Counted from the stretch's first letter, positions 1-7,712 are shown. The stretch is 64,000 nucleotides of DNA from Flavisolibacter longurius (GCA_013327885.1 JABUMY010000010.1:1-64000), one strand, 5' to 3'. Numbers and translations: made by a program. The notes: a model not told the origin generated them from the sequence alone.

Positions 1-137
1 CGGACAGGTTCGGGATTGGTTATAAAAAAGGGCTAATTGATATTTGGTATTCTCAGGAACAAGATGAAGTAGCACTGTTTGACAACGGCATTCAAGTGAC
101 AGATATTGACTTCAGAAAATACTTCTTGTTCGGCTAA
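1..137 (+). CDS. 3' end of a cassette gene, hypothetical protein (partial)
   Basis: An open frame enters the window and stops at the TAA at 135-137, giving the last 44 residues, ending in RKYFLFG. The composition is protein-like (aromatic and acidic residues alternate) and the stop falls 5 bases before the first attC-like palindrome, the same spacing as the other cassette genes. The 5' part is outside the window and I do not recognise the family. Confidence 0.6.
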   Translation, partial: DRFGIGYKKGLIDIWYSQEQDEVALFDNGIQVTDIDFRKYFLFG

Positions 138-142
138 AACTA

Positions 143-278
143 CCGCCAACAGCGGTTTGCCTCTATACCGGCTAACGAACAAATGCTGAACAAAAGAACT
201 CTTTTCAACTATTGTATTAAATTTAAGCTGACGAACCACGAATGCCGGTACAGCGGCAAGCCGATGGCCGTAAGCAGC
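143..278 (+). repeat. attC-like site 1
   Basis: The left arm around 152-173 (ending ctctataccggc) pairs with the right arm around 244-264 (starting gccggtacagcggcaagcc), with about 16 of 19 positions matched. The R''-like box is gccaac at 145-150; the crossover lies after G270. The following cassette starts taagcagc, so the core here is G^TA rather than the canonical G^TT, yet it still pairs exactly with gctgcttac at the far end of that cassette. Confidence 0.75.
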
Positions 279-290
279 AACCTTTAAAGA

Positions 291-941
291 GTGTCCGTAT
301 TTAATCTATTCAAAAAAGACCAGCCCAATTGGGTGACACTTCCGGAGCCGGACGACAGCATTTCTTTCTTTGAGACAATCAAACGTGAGAGTGAAAAGTT
401 TTGGAACGACACTCTTCCAAACAAAGACATTTACGGCTTTCAAATTCAGCCGGACACAAAGTGGCGACCAGGCTTGACAAATACAGAAATTCAGGAGTTT
501 GAAACTGCTATGGGTTTTTCTTTTCCGACACCGCTTTGGAACTTCTACAAAACCATGAACGGGTTGACCAAAGCTGGAATAAATCTGTACGGGAAAAACG
601 GTACACCGCCTGCATTTCGACCACTCTTTTATTCTTTTCCAGACGACTTACGGTTAGTCAAAGAGCAAATTGAATGGATTTATGAAGCGACTTCAGTAAA
701 AGCAGAAGACTTGCAAGGCTTGGGCGTATCGAGAATATTTCCAGTTTATCAGCACCGGTTCATGCTTGTTGACCATCCAGACCATCCCATTCTTTCCATG
801 TACGGAGACGACATAATTTATTGGGCTGACAGTTTGAGCAAACTCTTGGCAAACGAAATCTTTCAAGGTGTTATATACAACGTATCAGATTTTGAAAGTC
901 CGCCACAAGCACAACCTGAAATCAAATTCTGGGTTGACTAA
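291..941 (+). CDS. SMI1/KNR4 (SUKH) family protein
   Basis: A 216-residue cytoplasmic protein. The stretch around residues 60-95 (a leucine followed by T-x-x-E-I-x-x-F-E, then FPTPLWNFYKTMNG) matches the characteristic start of the SUKH superfamily, in which an acidic alpha/beta domain commonly acts as immunity protein to polymorphic or contact-dependent toxins; other members have structural or regulatory roles. The start is GTG at 291, only 20 bases after the cassette boundary and the first in-frame option; no ribosome binding site is visible. It is the sole gene of cassette 2 and ends 6 bases before its attC-like site. No toxin partner is adjacent, so an immunity role against an incoming toxin is inference. 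Confidence 0.7.
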   Translation: MSVFNLFKKDQPNWVTLPEPDDSISFFETIKRESEKFWNDTLPNKDIYGFQIQPDTKWRPGLTNTEIQEFETAMGFSFPTPLWNFYKTMNGLTKAGINLYGKNGTPPAFRPLFYSFPDDLRLVKEQIEWIYEATSVKAEDLQGLGVSRIFPVYQHRFMLVDHPDHPILSMYGDDIIYWADSLSKLLANEIFQGVIYNVSDFESPPQAQPEIKFWVD

Positions 942-946
942 GGTAT

Positions 947-1087
947 GCTGCTTACATGGGTTTGGCGTCATGGCGGGGTGACGAACATAGGCTCAACGAC
1001 ATATTTTCAATTTGGCAGCATATCTTTATCCAGGGCTGACGAACCACGGACTACCGCCACGAACGCCAAGCCCTCAACGTTATGTTG
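947..1087 (+). repeat. attC-like site 2
   Basis: The left arm gggtttggcgtcatggcggg (958 onward) pairs almost perfectly with the right arm accgccacgaacgccaagcc (1053 onward). The R''-like box gctgcttac (947-955) complements the start of its own cassette (270-278). The crossover is after G1079, and the next cassette begins ttatgttgca. Confidence 0.85.
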
Positions 1088-1209
1088 CATTGCCCGACAA
1101 AAGCTCGGCGATATAACGACCTCTTTCAGCCGCATGGCTAATTTCTTCCCAACCGTGGCCATCATAGCTTTTATTGTGCAGTAGAATATCACTTGCTTCT
1201 ATTAGCTTG
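1080..1209 (-). pseudogene. C-terminal piece of a split 65-codon cassette gene
   Basis: Minus-strand open frame ending with TAA, the complement of 1080-1082, which are also the first three bases of the cassette. It encodes 42 residues, starting KLIEASDILLHNKSYDG and ending LLSGNAT, clearly protein-like but without a start codon. When 1210-3074 is removed, the frame joins exactly to the piece at 3075-3142 through an AAC codon spanning the junction, giving a 65-residue protein with an ATG. It is therefore one gene broken by insertion of another cassette. The family is unknown to me; the centre (DYDGHGW-type motif) resembles short Bacteroidota hypothetical proteins. Confidence 0.75.
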
Positions 1210-3074
1210 TTGGGCGTAATTCTCCCGATCTCATGCAGACTGACAAAATATTAAAATACTACTGGGATATTTTCCTATCTCATACTTGCGAGTTTTATCC
1301 TCTTGACAAGGACTTCATTGAAAAATATGAATACGAGTTAGATTGGGCTGCAATAAGCAAGAATCAAAGTATTGCATGGGACATTGACTTTTTAGAAAAG
1401 TATGAGACCCGTTTTACGTGGCATGAACTTGCATGGAATGAATCAATTTTATGGAATGAGGAGAAAATTGACCGATTTAAAAAAAGGTTGGATTGGTATT
1501 ACCTTGGAAGAAATAAAAATCTTCCGATTACCGAAGATTTCATCGTTAGGTATGCAAAAAAACTTTTCGTAGTTGAAGACAATCCACTTCTTACAAAATC
1601 TTTAATTGATAAACATAAAATCAGAACGCTTCCAAAAAACACTTTTGATACCCAAGAGGTAAAAAGGTATAACACAAACGACTTTGATAAGGTATTCAAT
1701 AAATCAACTTTTCACCACAATCAAAAGGTGATTTATGAAAAAGTATTTCTGCCAATCATCAAAGAAAGTTCGCTAGAGAGGATATTTGAGAAAAAGTTCT
1801 GCAACAGTCAGCGATACTACTTCCTTGAACCAATATATAGTGACGTTCATGGATTGACGCCTGAATTTGAAATCAAAGGCTTTAACCCATTCAATGAATT
1901 TAGAGAAGGCAGAGAACCCTTTGCTATCAACAACAAGCTCACTTTAGTAAATGGCTCATTACAAGAAGGGCCAGATAGACTTTATGAAATCCCAAGATTT
2001 AGCTCATTCTCATACTATACCACAATTTTAGTCAGCGAAAACGTAAGAAAAGTTCTCGATCAGTACAAGCTTCCAAGTCATATCTACCATGAAGTAAATC
2101 TTATTCCAAAAAAACTCACAACTACCACCCAGTTCTATATTTTACAATTAGCTTTTGACACGTTAAACAAGGACCTGATTTACGATCACAACGCTTTCTA
2201 TTTCTCCTTTAAAGATTTCGACAATAGGGGACATGGAGCTGTGGAAGAGAAAATAAATAGTCAATCTGAATTAATGGCTGTAGAAGAGAAACTAAAGAAA
2301 ATTCATTCGCCTATAGGATATGGCGTTACAATAAAACCCGACAGATATAAATTAAAGACTGACTATGACTTATACACATATTCTGTTCATGGGAAAATCA
2401 TCATTAATCAATATTTGAAAGACATTTTAGAAAAAAACTTTCCAGGTCAAATTCTTTTTAAGTCCGCACAATTACTCAATATTGAAATTGAACAATCAAA
2501 ATATGAGGAAAAGAAGAAACTAAGCATCAACACAAAATTGTCATCAAAATTATCTTACAGGGAATCAGATGAAGATAAATTCTTCTACTCAAAAGTGGAA
2601 AGATTAGAAAATTTTGACCCGCCAATAAAGAGTGCAGAGCTTAATGAAGATAAATTCACAAAAATAGAATTACGGCTCAATGTAATTTTCCCCGAAATCT
2701 TTAAGAACAATTACATAAACAAACGAATCAAAATCAAGGGCTACAGTTTGCTACCCATCTCAAAGTTCTATTTAAAAAATGAATATGCGGACAGGTATCC
2801 TGAAACATATAAATCAGTTGTGATTGCGGAAAATGGCGTTGGGGATTCTGTAAACTTAATTCTTGAAAGAGACAATGATCATAAATTACAACATAGATTT
2901 TTTGAGTTTTTCCACGAGACAGGTGAGTACGAAGAAATATAAACTACGCCCAACAATGTATTGCCAAAAGCAGGGCAGACGCAATACTATTAGGCTGACA
3001 AGAAAGACGTAAACGACATAACTTTATTCAACTTCAGGAATGCCAACTCCCTGCCTTCAGCAATACCTGAAACG
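1210..3074 (+). mobile_element. Cassette nested inside another cassette's gene
   Basis: This 1865-bp unit starts ttgggcgta after G1209 and ends with an attC-like palindrome at 2945-3074. Its 5' box gttgggcgta (1209-1218) is the exact complement of its 3' box tacgcccaac (2945-2954). The flanks rejoin into a continuous 65-codon minus-strand gene, and the outer cassette's own boxes (gttatgttg at 1079, caacataac at 3137) pair across the insertion. The insertion point in the outer gene is gcttG^TTAAGAACG, a G^TT secondary site rather than an attC palindrome. Confidence 0.85.
1233..2942 (+). CDS. Unknown protein with N-terminal W-rich tandem repeats (nested cassette gene)
   Basis: A 569-residue protein, AT-rich and lysine-rich, with no signal peptide or membrane span. 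Residues 28-127 hold about four degenerate repeats of roughly 25 residues, with the pattern F(I/L)-x-(K/R)-(Y/F)-x-x-x-(L/F)-x-W followed by N-x-(S/N)-(I/L): LDWAAISKNQSIAW, FTWHELAWNESILW, LDWYYLGRNKNLPI. The rest has no motif I recognise. The ATG at 1233 lies 23 bases after the cassette boundary, and the stop lies 2 bases before the R''-like box. Repeat domains of this kind may be binding scaffolds; that is inference only. Confidence 0.6.
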   Translation: MQTDKILKYYWDIFLSHTCEFYPLDKDFIEKYEYELDWAAISKNQSIAWDIDFLEKYETRFTWHELAWNESILWNEEKIDRFKKRLDWYYLGRNKNLPITEDFIVRYAKKLFVVEDNPLLTKSLIDKHKIRTLPKNTFDTQEVKRYNTNDFDKVFNKSTFHHNQKVIYEKVFLPIIKESSLERIFEKKFCNSQRYYFLEPIYSDVHGLTPEFEIKGFNPFNEFREGREPFAINNKLTLVNGSLQEGPDRLYEIPRFSSFSYYTTILVSENVRKVLDQYKLPSHIYHEVNLIPKKLTTTTQFYILQLAFDTLNKDLIYDHNAFYFSFKDFDNRGHGAVEEKINSQSELMAVEEKLKKIHSPIGYGVTIKPDRYKLKTDYDLYTYSVHGKIIINQYLKDILEKNFPGQILFKSAQLLNIEIEQSKYEEKKKLSINTKLSSKLSYRESDEDKFFYSKVERLENFDPPIKSAELNEDKFTKIELRLNVIFPEIFKNNYINKRIKIKGYSLLPISKFYLKNEYADRYPETYKSVVIAENGVGDSVNLILERDNDHKLQHRFFEFFHETGEYEEI

Positions 3075-3080
3075 TTAAGA
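2945..3080 (+). repeat. attC-like site 3 (of the nested cassette)
   Basis: The left arm gtattgccaaaagcagggca (2957 onward) pairs with the right arm around 3046-3067 (ccctgccttcagcaatac). The R''-like box tacgcccaac matches the consensus RYYYAAC. The crossover is after G3074; the following ttaagaacg belongs to the interrupted outer gene rather than to a normal cassette start. Confidence 0.85.
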
Positions 3081-3142
3081 ACGTCCCGAAGCGGCCACGG
3101 TTGGTCTGCACCAATTATTTCAGTGATGGGCAACGACAACAT
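3075..3142 (-). pseudogene. N-terminal piece of the split 65-codon cassette gene
   Basis: The minus-strand ATG at 3140-3142 begins MLSLPITEIIGADQPWPL and continues RDVL up to base 3075, where the nested cassette begins. The next codon AAC is completed by G1209 on the other side of the insertion. As it stands, the frame runs on into attC-like site 3 and would make a chimeric product. The start codon overlaps the R''-like box caacataac (3137-3145), so the original gene filled its cassette from box to box, in antisense to its neighbours. Confidence 0.75.
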
Positions 3143-3336
3143 AACAGGCAGTTTTATGCTATTGCTTGCATTTGTAACTCTGTTGTGGCAACTGCATTGC
3201 CCAGCTTCAACTATTTCTGGTCTGCATGGCATACAGCAAACCTTATGTTCATTTGGCGGCACTATACTCATATTTTCAATTTAGCTTTTGAATAAATTTT
3301 ATCGCAACAGCATAAAGCTGCTATCACGTTGTGCGT
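3137..3336 (+). repeat. attC-like site 4 (of the split cassette)
   Basis: The left arm ggcagttttatgctattgc (3147 onward) pairs with gcaacagcataaagctgc (3304-3321). The loop between the arms, about 140 bases, is the longest of the series with site 10. The R''-like box caacataac (3137-3145) complements gttatgttg at 1079, not the nearer 3074 boundary, which shows that the two cassette halves belong together. The crossover is after G3328. Confidence 0.8.
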
Positions 3337-3356
3337 CACTTTAGACAGACCCCAAA

Positions 3357-4034
3357 ATGAGCAATCATCAATTTAAAGTTTTACTCAATGACAAAATAAT
3401 TGGTGCGACATCTTTAGAAAAAGCTGACGTTCCAATGGGTGTTTTATTTGGACAACTTTACCTTGACAATATTGATAATGCCTATGCCTTTTTCAAATCA
3501 TACTGTTTACAAGAACACATTGGCTTTTCAGACGACAAACAAGATAAGTTCATAACAACAAGACACATTTCAAATCTAAAAGTTATTGACACTGACAACA
3601 CAGAGATTAAAGGTTCAACAATTTCGGTAGCTGGACAAGGTAAAAGAGATTTTGAAATTACTATTGAAGGTATTCCGCATAACATTTTTGGTTTCAAGTT
3701 TAAACATCACGTTGACCAATACAAAAATCGGTTTGACCAGTATTTTGACAAAGACAATATAATTGAAATTGGCATTGACGATAACGAAAGACTGTTTATA
3801 AAACCAGAAAATGCAACTTTCCCTTTAATCTACAGAACAGCGACCGAAGTTCATTGGGACGACAAACACAAATTTCTTTATTCGCCAAAACCAAATGAAT
3901 GGACATATTTGGATTGGTATAAACAAATTATTGGCGTTGTTGAGACAGAATGTAGTTATAAGCTCATACTGACAGACTCAACTCAATGGAAAAACATTTC
4001 GGACGATTTGAAAAAGCAAATAATTGAGTCATAA
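3357..4034 (+). CDS. Hypothetical protein (cassette 5)
   Basis: A 225-residue soluble protein with no signal peptide or membrane span. The N-terminal half (GATSLEKADVPMGVLFGQL, then a cluster of aromatic residues) reads like a conserved compact domain seen in Bacteroidota hypothetical proteins; the C-terminal half (LDWYKQIIGVVETECSYKL) may be a second small domain. I cannot assign a function. The ATG at 3357 lies 28 bases after the cassette boundary. The gene is AT-rich compared with the chromosomal genes after 10.5 kb, and it ends 9 bases before its R''-like box. Confidence 0.65.
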   Translation: MSNHQFKVLLNDKIIGATSLEKADVPMGVLFGQLYLDNIDNAYAFFKSYCLQEHIGFSDDKQDKFITTRHISNLKVIDTDNTEIKGSTISVAGQGKRDFEITIEGIPHNIFGFKFKHHVDQYKNRFDQYFDKDNIIEIGIDDNERLFIKPENATFPLIYRTATEVHWDDKHKFLYSPKPNEWTYLDWYKQIIGVVETECSYKLILTDSTQWKNISDDLKKQIIES

Positions 4035-4042
4035 AAAAGCGA

Positions 4043-4238
4043 ACGCACAACATGGGGTTTTATGCAAGTTGGGCACGACATTGTAACATCAGCAAATTGC
4101 AAATCCGAGCTTCGGTTCGGTCAGACGAATAACGATCAACTTTTGTACATAAATCAACAACATATTTCCAATTAGCAGCGGTTATCGGCAGACGGAATAC
4201 AAATTCCCAACCTGCATAAAGCCCTGTTCGTTGGCTGC
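4043..4238 (+). repeat. attC-like site 5
   Basis: The left arm ggggttttatgcaagttggg (4053 onward) pairs with cccaacctgcataaagccct (4206 onward), about 18 of 20 positions. The R''-like box acgcacaac is the exact complement of the cassette start gttgtgcgt at 3328. The crossover is after G4230. Confidence 0.88.
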
Positions 4239-4378
4239 AATCTTATACGAATCTTGTCAAGTATTTCGGCACTAGCCTGTTTGATAGTGAATTTCAGACG
4301 TTTCTATCCACGGCATTTTCCGATCTGACCGAGTATAGAATTATCGAGAGTGACTATATAAGCTCCGAAACTGCAGGA

Positions 4379-4732
4379 GTGGACTTAGGCTTTACTAACA
4401 ACACTGCTGTATATGATGAAGACGATGAGATTCTTTTTGAGGAGGGAGTTCCGATATTTTCACACTTCATATTATATCCAAAGTCGAAAAGATTTATTGT
4501 CAAGTTTCCTTTTGACATGAGTTTTGATGATGATAGGGATGTTATTCATAAAAAAGCTGGAATTCCAACACAAACGAAGGAAGGCTATGCTGATCTTTTG
4601 AATCAGAGTTTTCTTGTCGACAATTATAAAGAGGGGAGCATAATCATTACATTCGACTATATTCCGGACAGCGGAATAATAAATTTTGTTCAGCTCCGTG
4701 ATAATGAGCTGGTACAACATCTCAAGTTGTGA
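4379..4732 (+). CDS. Hypothetical protein (cassette 6), start codon uncertain
   Basis: From the GTG at 4379 the product is 117 residues and acidic. However, the frame is open back to 4220, and the extra residues (CTG at 4235 onward: LQSYTNLVKYFGTSLFD, then FQTFLSTAFSDL) look as protein-like as the rest, so the true protein is probably about 165 residues. No ATG, GTG or TTG exists in frame before 4379. Either CTG at 4235, five bases inside the cassette, is used, or the original start was lost to a frameshift or deletion. The segment around VDLGFTN and the PIFSHFILYPKS stretch suggest a conserved small domain family; function unknown. Confidence 0.55.
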   Translation: MDLGFTNNTAVYDEDDEILFEEGVPIFSHFILYPKSKRFIVKFPFDMSFDDDRDVIHKKAGIPTQTKEGYADLLNQSFLVDNYKEGSIIITFDYIPDSGIINFVQLRDNELVQHLKL

Positions 4733-4740
4733 ATAAGCCA

Positions 4741-4877
4741 GCAGCCAACAATGGGTTTGGCACAATGGCGGGATAAAACGAGTACTGGTCGATATAACAT
4801 TTTTGAACTGTTGAATATGGGCTGGGCTGTGGTAACACGGACTATCGCCACTGCGCCAAGCCCTGGCCGTTGCCTGC
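4741..4877 (+). repeat. attC-like site 6
   Basis: The left arm gggtttggcacaatggcgg (4753 onward) pairs with cgccactgcgccaagccc (4846 onward). The R''-like box gcagccaac complements the cassette start gttggctgc at 4230. The crossover is after G4869. Confidence 0.88.
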
Positions 4878-4944
4878 AATGCTGTGACACCCTACAATTC
4901 AAAGTTTCTATTGACAGGACACATAACTAAAGCGACTGCTACTA

Positions 4945-5460
4945 ATGGGATTTGGCTTTAACTTGATTGGTTTTCCTCTTTTGTTACTTGCGACAGGTGG
5001 ACTTGTTATCTATGCAATTGCAAAGCAGACTTGGAAACCGCTCTTAATTGTTGCGGCAATATGGGGCTTGACAATTCTATTGTTCATTACAGCGACAATC
5101 GCTGACTACTTTCGAACACCAATCAGTTTAACTAAAGCTGACATTATTGGAGAATACCGCGTTGATACAAATTTTTTTAGCGGGACAAATGCTAAATGGC
5201 AGTACGACCACTACAGGTTCAAAATCACGCCAAGCGACAGCATCATTTTTTATGTGACAAACAAAGACACTGTTATCAAGACTTTTAAAGAGAAAATTTT
5301 GTACTCCAGCGGACCACCCGATTTATGGAAAGTCCAAAGCGACACAACCTATCACATTCTGAAGTATCCGCCGACACTTTATCGTGGATACAAGAAGTTT
5401 TATTATGTTTTTAAGTCGGATATTTATGGAAACATGTTTTTTAGAAAGGTTAAGAAGTAA
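4945..5460 (+). CDS. Small membrane protein (cassette 7)
   Basis: A 171-residue protein with two predicted transmembrane segments at about residues 5-27 and 32-54, followed by a soluble domain of about 115 residues rich in aromatic and charged residues (IIGEYRVDTNFF, then WQYDHYRFKI). The fold of the C-terminal part resembles small beta-rich membrane-anchored modules, but I recognise no family. It is the only gene of its cassette and ends 33 bases before the R''-like box. No partner gene is adjacent. Confidence 0.65.
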   Translation: MGFGFNLIGFPLLLLATGGLVIYAIAKQTWKPLLIVAAIWGLTILLFITATIADYFRTPISLTKADIIGEYRVDTNFFSGTNAKWQYDHYRFKITPSDSIIFYVTNKDTVIKTFKEKILYSSGPPDLWKVQSDTTYHILKYPPTLYRGYKKFYYVFKSDIYGNMFFRKVKK

Positions 5461-5493
5461 CTATAGCAGCTTTCAGGTGACACAAAAGCACAT

Positions 5494-5630
5494 GCAGGCA
5501 ACATCGGTTTTGTGCAATAGCGGCGTGAAGTTCTTAATCCAGGCATTTGAATAGATATATTACTTTAGTGATCGTTTCGGCTGACAGTACGCTATTCCGC
5601 TACTGCACAAAGCCGGTACTCGTTAGTGGC
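5494..5630 (+). repeat. attC-like site 7
   Basis: The left arm cggttttgtgcaatagcgg (5505 onward) pairs with ccgctactgcacaaagccgg (5597 onward). The R''-like box gcaggcaac complements the cassette start gttgcctgc at 4869. The crossover is after G5622. Confidence 0.88.
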
Positions 5631-5673
5631 TATTGTTGAACGACAGTGCTAAACAGAAAGTAAGTGCAAGAAA

Positions 5674-6438
5674 ATGACAAAACATTACGACATAAAATGG
5701 TTGACAGACAGCTTTGAAAGTGGCGACACTTTGAAGTTCATTTACTTCTGGGGACACACCAACAAATTCAACGAAGAAGTCGGCAAGTTTTGTTTTAGTC
5801 AATGGTTTGAAAGTCCTTTCACGGTTGACAACAAGACATACAAAACTTCTGAGCATTGGATGATGTCGCAAAAAGCACTTCTCTTTGACGACAAGACAAC
5901 CTTTAAAAAAATTTTAGCTGCTGACAAACCTGGAGAAGCAAAAGAACTCGGCAGACAAGTTTTAGGTTTTGACGACCAAACTTGGAACGACAAGCGATTT
6001 GATATTGTAAAGGTTGGGAACATTCACAAGTTCAATCAAAATCCTGCATTTGCTGACTATCTAATAAAAACAGGCGACAGAGTTTTAGTTGAAGCAAGTC
6101 CTGTTGACATTGTTTGGGGCATTGGACTTTCGCAAGACAGTAACGACATTGACAACATTTATGCTTGGCGTGGACTTAACTTACTTGGTTTTGTTCTAAT
6201 GGAGGTTAGAGATTTCTTAAAAGAGTTTGGACACTTCAAACCACTTGACAACGCACAACAAACACCTTGGGCTAAATTTCCAAACATTGACAAATACGAT
6301 ATGTTTTGGAGAATGGGAAAAGGAGAATATTTTTTAATGCAGTTCTATAAATATTACAGCGGACTTACCGACAGAGAAAAGACAATCTTTAACTTAACAA
6401 ACCCTGCACCTTATGACTGGACAGACATTTACGCATAG
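5674..6438 (+). CDS. NADAR-domain protein (YbiA/RibX-like, DUF1768)
   Basis: A 254-residue cytoplasmic protein. Residues 20-165 carry the NADAR signature: FYFWG near the start, FSQWFESPF, then the Y-x-T-(S/A)-EHWMM-x-x-KA motif, followed by G-(R/K)-x-V-x-GF and W-x-x-x-R-x-x-(I/V). NADAR proteins act on ADP-ribosylated or riboflavin-pathway N-glycosides; some reverse guanine-N2 ADP-ribosylation and work as antitoxins to DarT-type toxins. The C-terminal 80 residues (KYDMFWRMGKGEY, ending DWTDIYA) extend beyond the minimal domain. It is alone in its cassette without a DarT-like partner, so it may act as an orphan antitoxin; the role is inferred. Confidence 0.85.
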   Translation: MTKHYDIKWLTDSFESGDTLKFIYFWGHTNKFNEEVGKFCFSQWFESPFTVDNKTYKTSEHWMMSQKALLFDDKTTFKKILAADKPGEAKELGRQVLGFDDQTWNDKRFDIVKVGNIHKFNQNPAFADYLIKTGDRVLVEASPVDIVWGIGLSQDSNDIDNIYAWRGLNLLGFVLMEVRDFLKEFGHFKPLDNAQQTPWAKFPNIDKYDMFWRMGKGEYFLMQFYKYYSGLTDREKTIFNLTNPAPYDWTDIYA

Positions 6439-6448
6439 AAATACAACA

Positions 6449-6584
6449 GCCACTAACAGCACATTTGCAATAGGCGGGGTTTCTTGCTCCGCAGACAGTT
6501 TAGTGGTAGCCGAAAGTTTTGTGCTCCGCATGAACATTTGTGGTAAAAATCCCGCCCATCGCAAATCTGCAAACCGTTAGCGGC
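6449..6584 (+). repeat. attC-like site 8
   Basis: The left arm gcacatttgcaataggcggg (6459 onward) pairs with cccgcccatcgcaaatctgc (6551 onward). The R''-like box gccactaac complements the cassette start gttagtggc at 5622. The crossover is after G6576. Confidence 0.88.
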
Positions 6585-6623
6585 AATTTTGAAAGGCGAT
6601 ATAGGTCTTCGCAAATTCAATAA

Positions 6624-7673
6624 ATGAAACTTAAAAAACAATTACCTAAAATAATTATACCCATCGTAGCGATAATCTGCACGGTGGCATTTACACCTTG
6701 GGACGCTTTATGGGTATGGATAGCTCCATTACCTGATACTGTTAAGGAACAAGTTGACAATGCAATTAACCATAATCTCGACGGCATCATTGTCTATGTA
6801 GATAAGAAAGGTAGAGAGCCTGAATTTTATTCTGCTGGTTGGAAAAACAGAGAAAACAAAATTCCTGCAAATCCACAAGCATTGTTTAAAATTGCCAGTA
6901 TCAGCAAATTATATATCGCTGTTGCTACTGCTAAATTGATTAATAACAAAAGTTTGTTGTTGGATAAAACTCTTGCAGATTATTTGCCTGAACTTGTTGG
7001 AAGAATTGAAAATGCAAATCAAATTACATTGAGAATGATGCTTCAACATCGAAGTGGCATTCCTGATTTCATAGACGACCCAAAATTACCTTGGAGCAAT
7101 TTACCGACAAACTCCAATGAGTTTCTAAAGTTAGTATTAGATAAGCCTGCCGATTTTAAGCCAGACAATCGTTATCGCTATTCAAATACAAACTATCTGT
7201 TGATTGGCAATATTCTTGATAAAATATTAGGATATAGCTATCGACAATATATAAAAAAGGAAATTTTAGATTCTCTTGGATTAACACACACTCATAGCTT
7301 GTTAAACGAAGCGAATTTAAAAGAACTTGTTAGTGGGTACTATACTGAATATGACGGAGATTTAAAGACTCAAAATTTTGTAGCCCCTAGTGGCTCAATG
7401 GTTGCGACTGCACAAGATGTTGGATTTTTTTTGAGAGCATTAAACGATGGCTCATTATTAACACACGATGAACAGGCTATTTATTCCTCCATCTATGTAT
7501 ACGAACATACAGGATTGTTGCCGGGGTATTCAAGTATTGCACGATACTACAAAGATATTGATACAGTAGTCATTATGTTCGTGAATACAAGCGGTGGAAA
7601 CTCATGGACGACATTAGAAGCAGTATATAAGCGCATTGTTAAGATTCTTCATAAACAATCGATAAAACAATAA
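6624..7673 (+). CDS. Serine hydrolase, beta-lactamase class C/PBP4* family (cassette 9)
   Basis: A 349-residue protein with one N-terminal hydrophobic segment (about residues 9-25) that would export or anchor it. The active-site signatures of the family are in order: S92-x-x-K95 (ASISKLY), a Y-S-N motif near residue 195 (YRYSNTNYLL) and a late H-T-G triad element (EHTGLLPGY) in place of K-T-G. Such proteins are D-peptidases, esterases or, less often, beta-lactamases; the H-T-G variant is typical of the esterase/peptidase-like members. It is the only gene of cassette 9; the ATG lies 47 bases after the cassette boundary. Confidence 0.85.
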   Translation: MKLKKQLPKIIIPIVAIICTVAFTPWDALWVWIAPLPDTVKEQVDNAINHNLDGIIVYVDKKGREPEFYSAGWKNRENKIPANPQALFKIASISKLYIAVATAKLINNKSLLLDKTLADYLPELVGRIENANQITLRMMLQHRSGIPDFIDDPKLPWSNLPTNSNEFLKLVLDKPADFKPDNRYRYSNTNYLLIGNILDKILGYSYRQYIKKEILDSLGLTHTHSLLNEANLKELVSGYYTEYDGDLKTQNFVAPSGSMVATAQDVGFFLRALNDGSLLTHDEQAIYSSIYVYEHTGLLPGYSSIARYYKDIDTVVIMFVNTSGGNSWTTLEAVYKRIVKILHKQSIKQ

Positions 7674-7712
7674 AATACGGAGTAATTGACGTAGAATGAA
7701 ACGAAAAAAACT

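Noticed and set aside
945..1192. Plus-strand frame 945-1184 and minus-strand frame 1007-1192 as genes
   Set aside because: Both run through attC-like site 2 and the palindrome arms; the real coding piece there is the split minus-strand gene in another frame.
1109..1216. A separate degenerate attC-like site for a mini-cassette at 1080-1209
   Set aside because: A partial box (atataac) and weak pairing exist, but the rejoined gene and box pairing with 3137 explain the region fully.
2990..3271. 93-codon minus-strand frame as an intact gene
   Set aside because: It is a chimera: it crosses from the N-terminal piece of the split gene into attC-like site 3 of the nested cassette.
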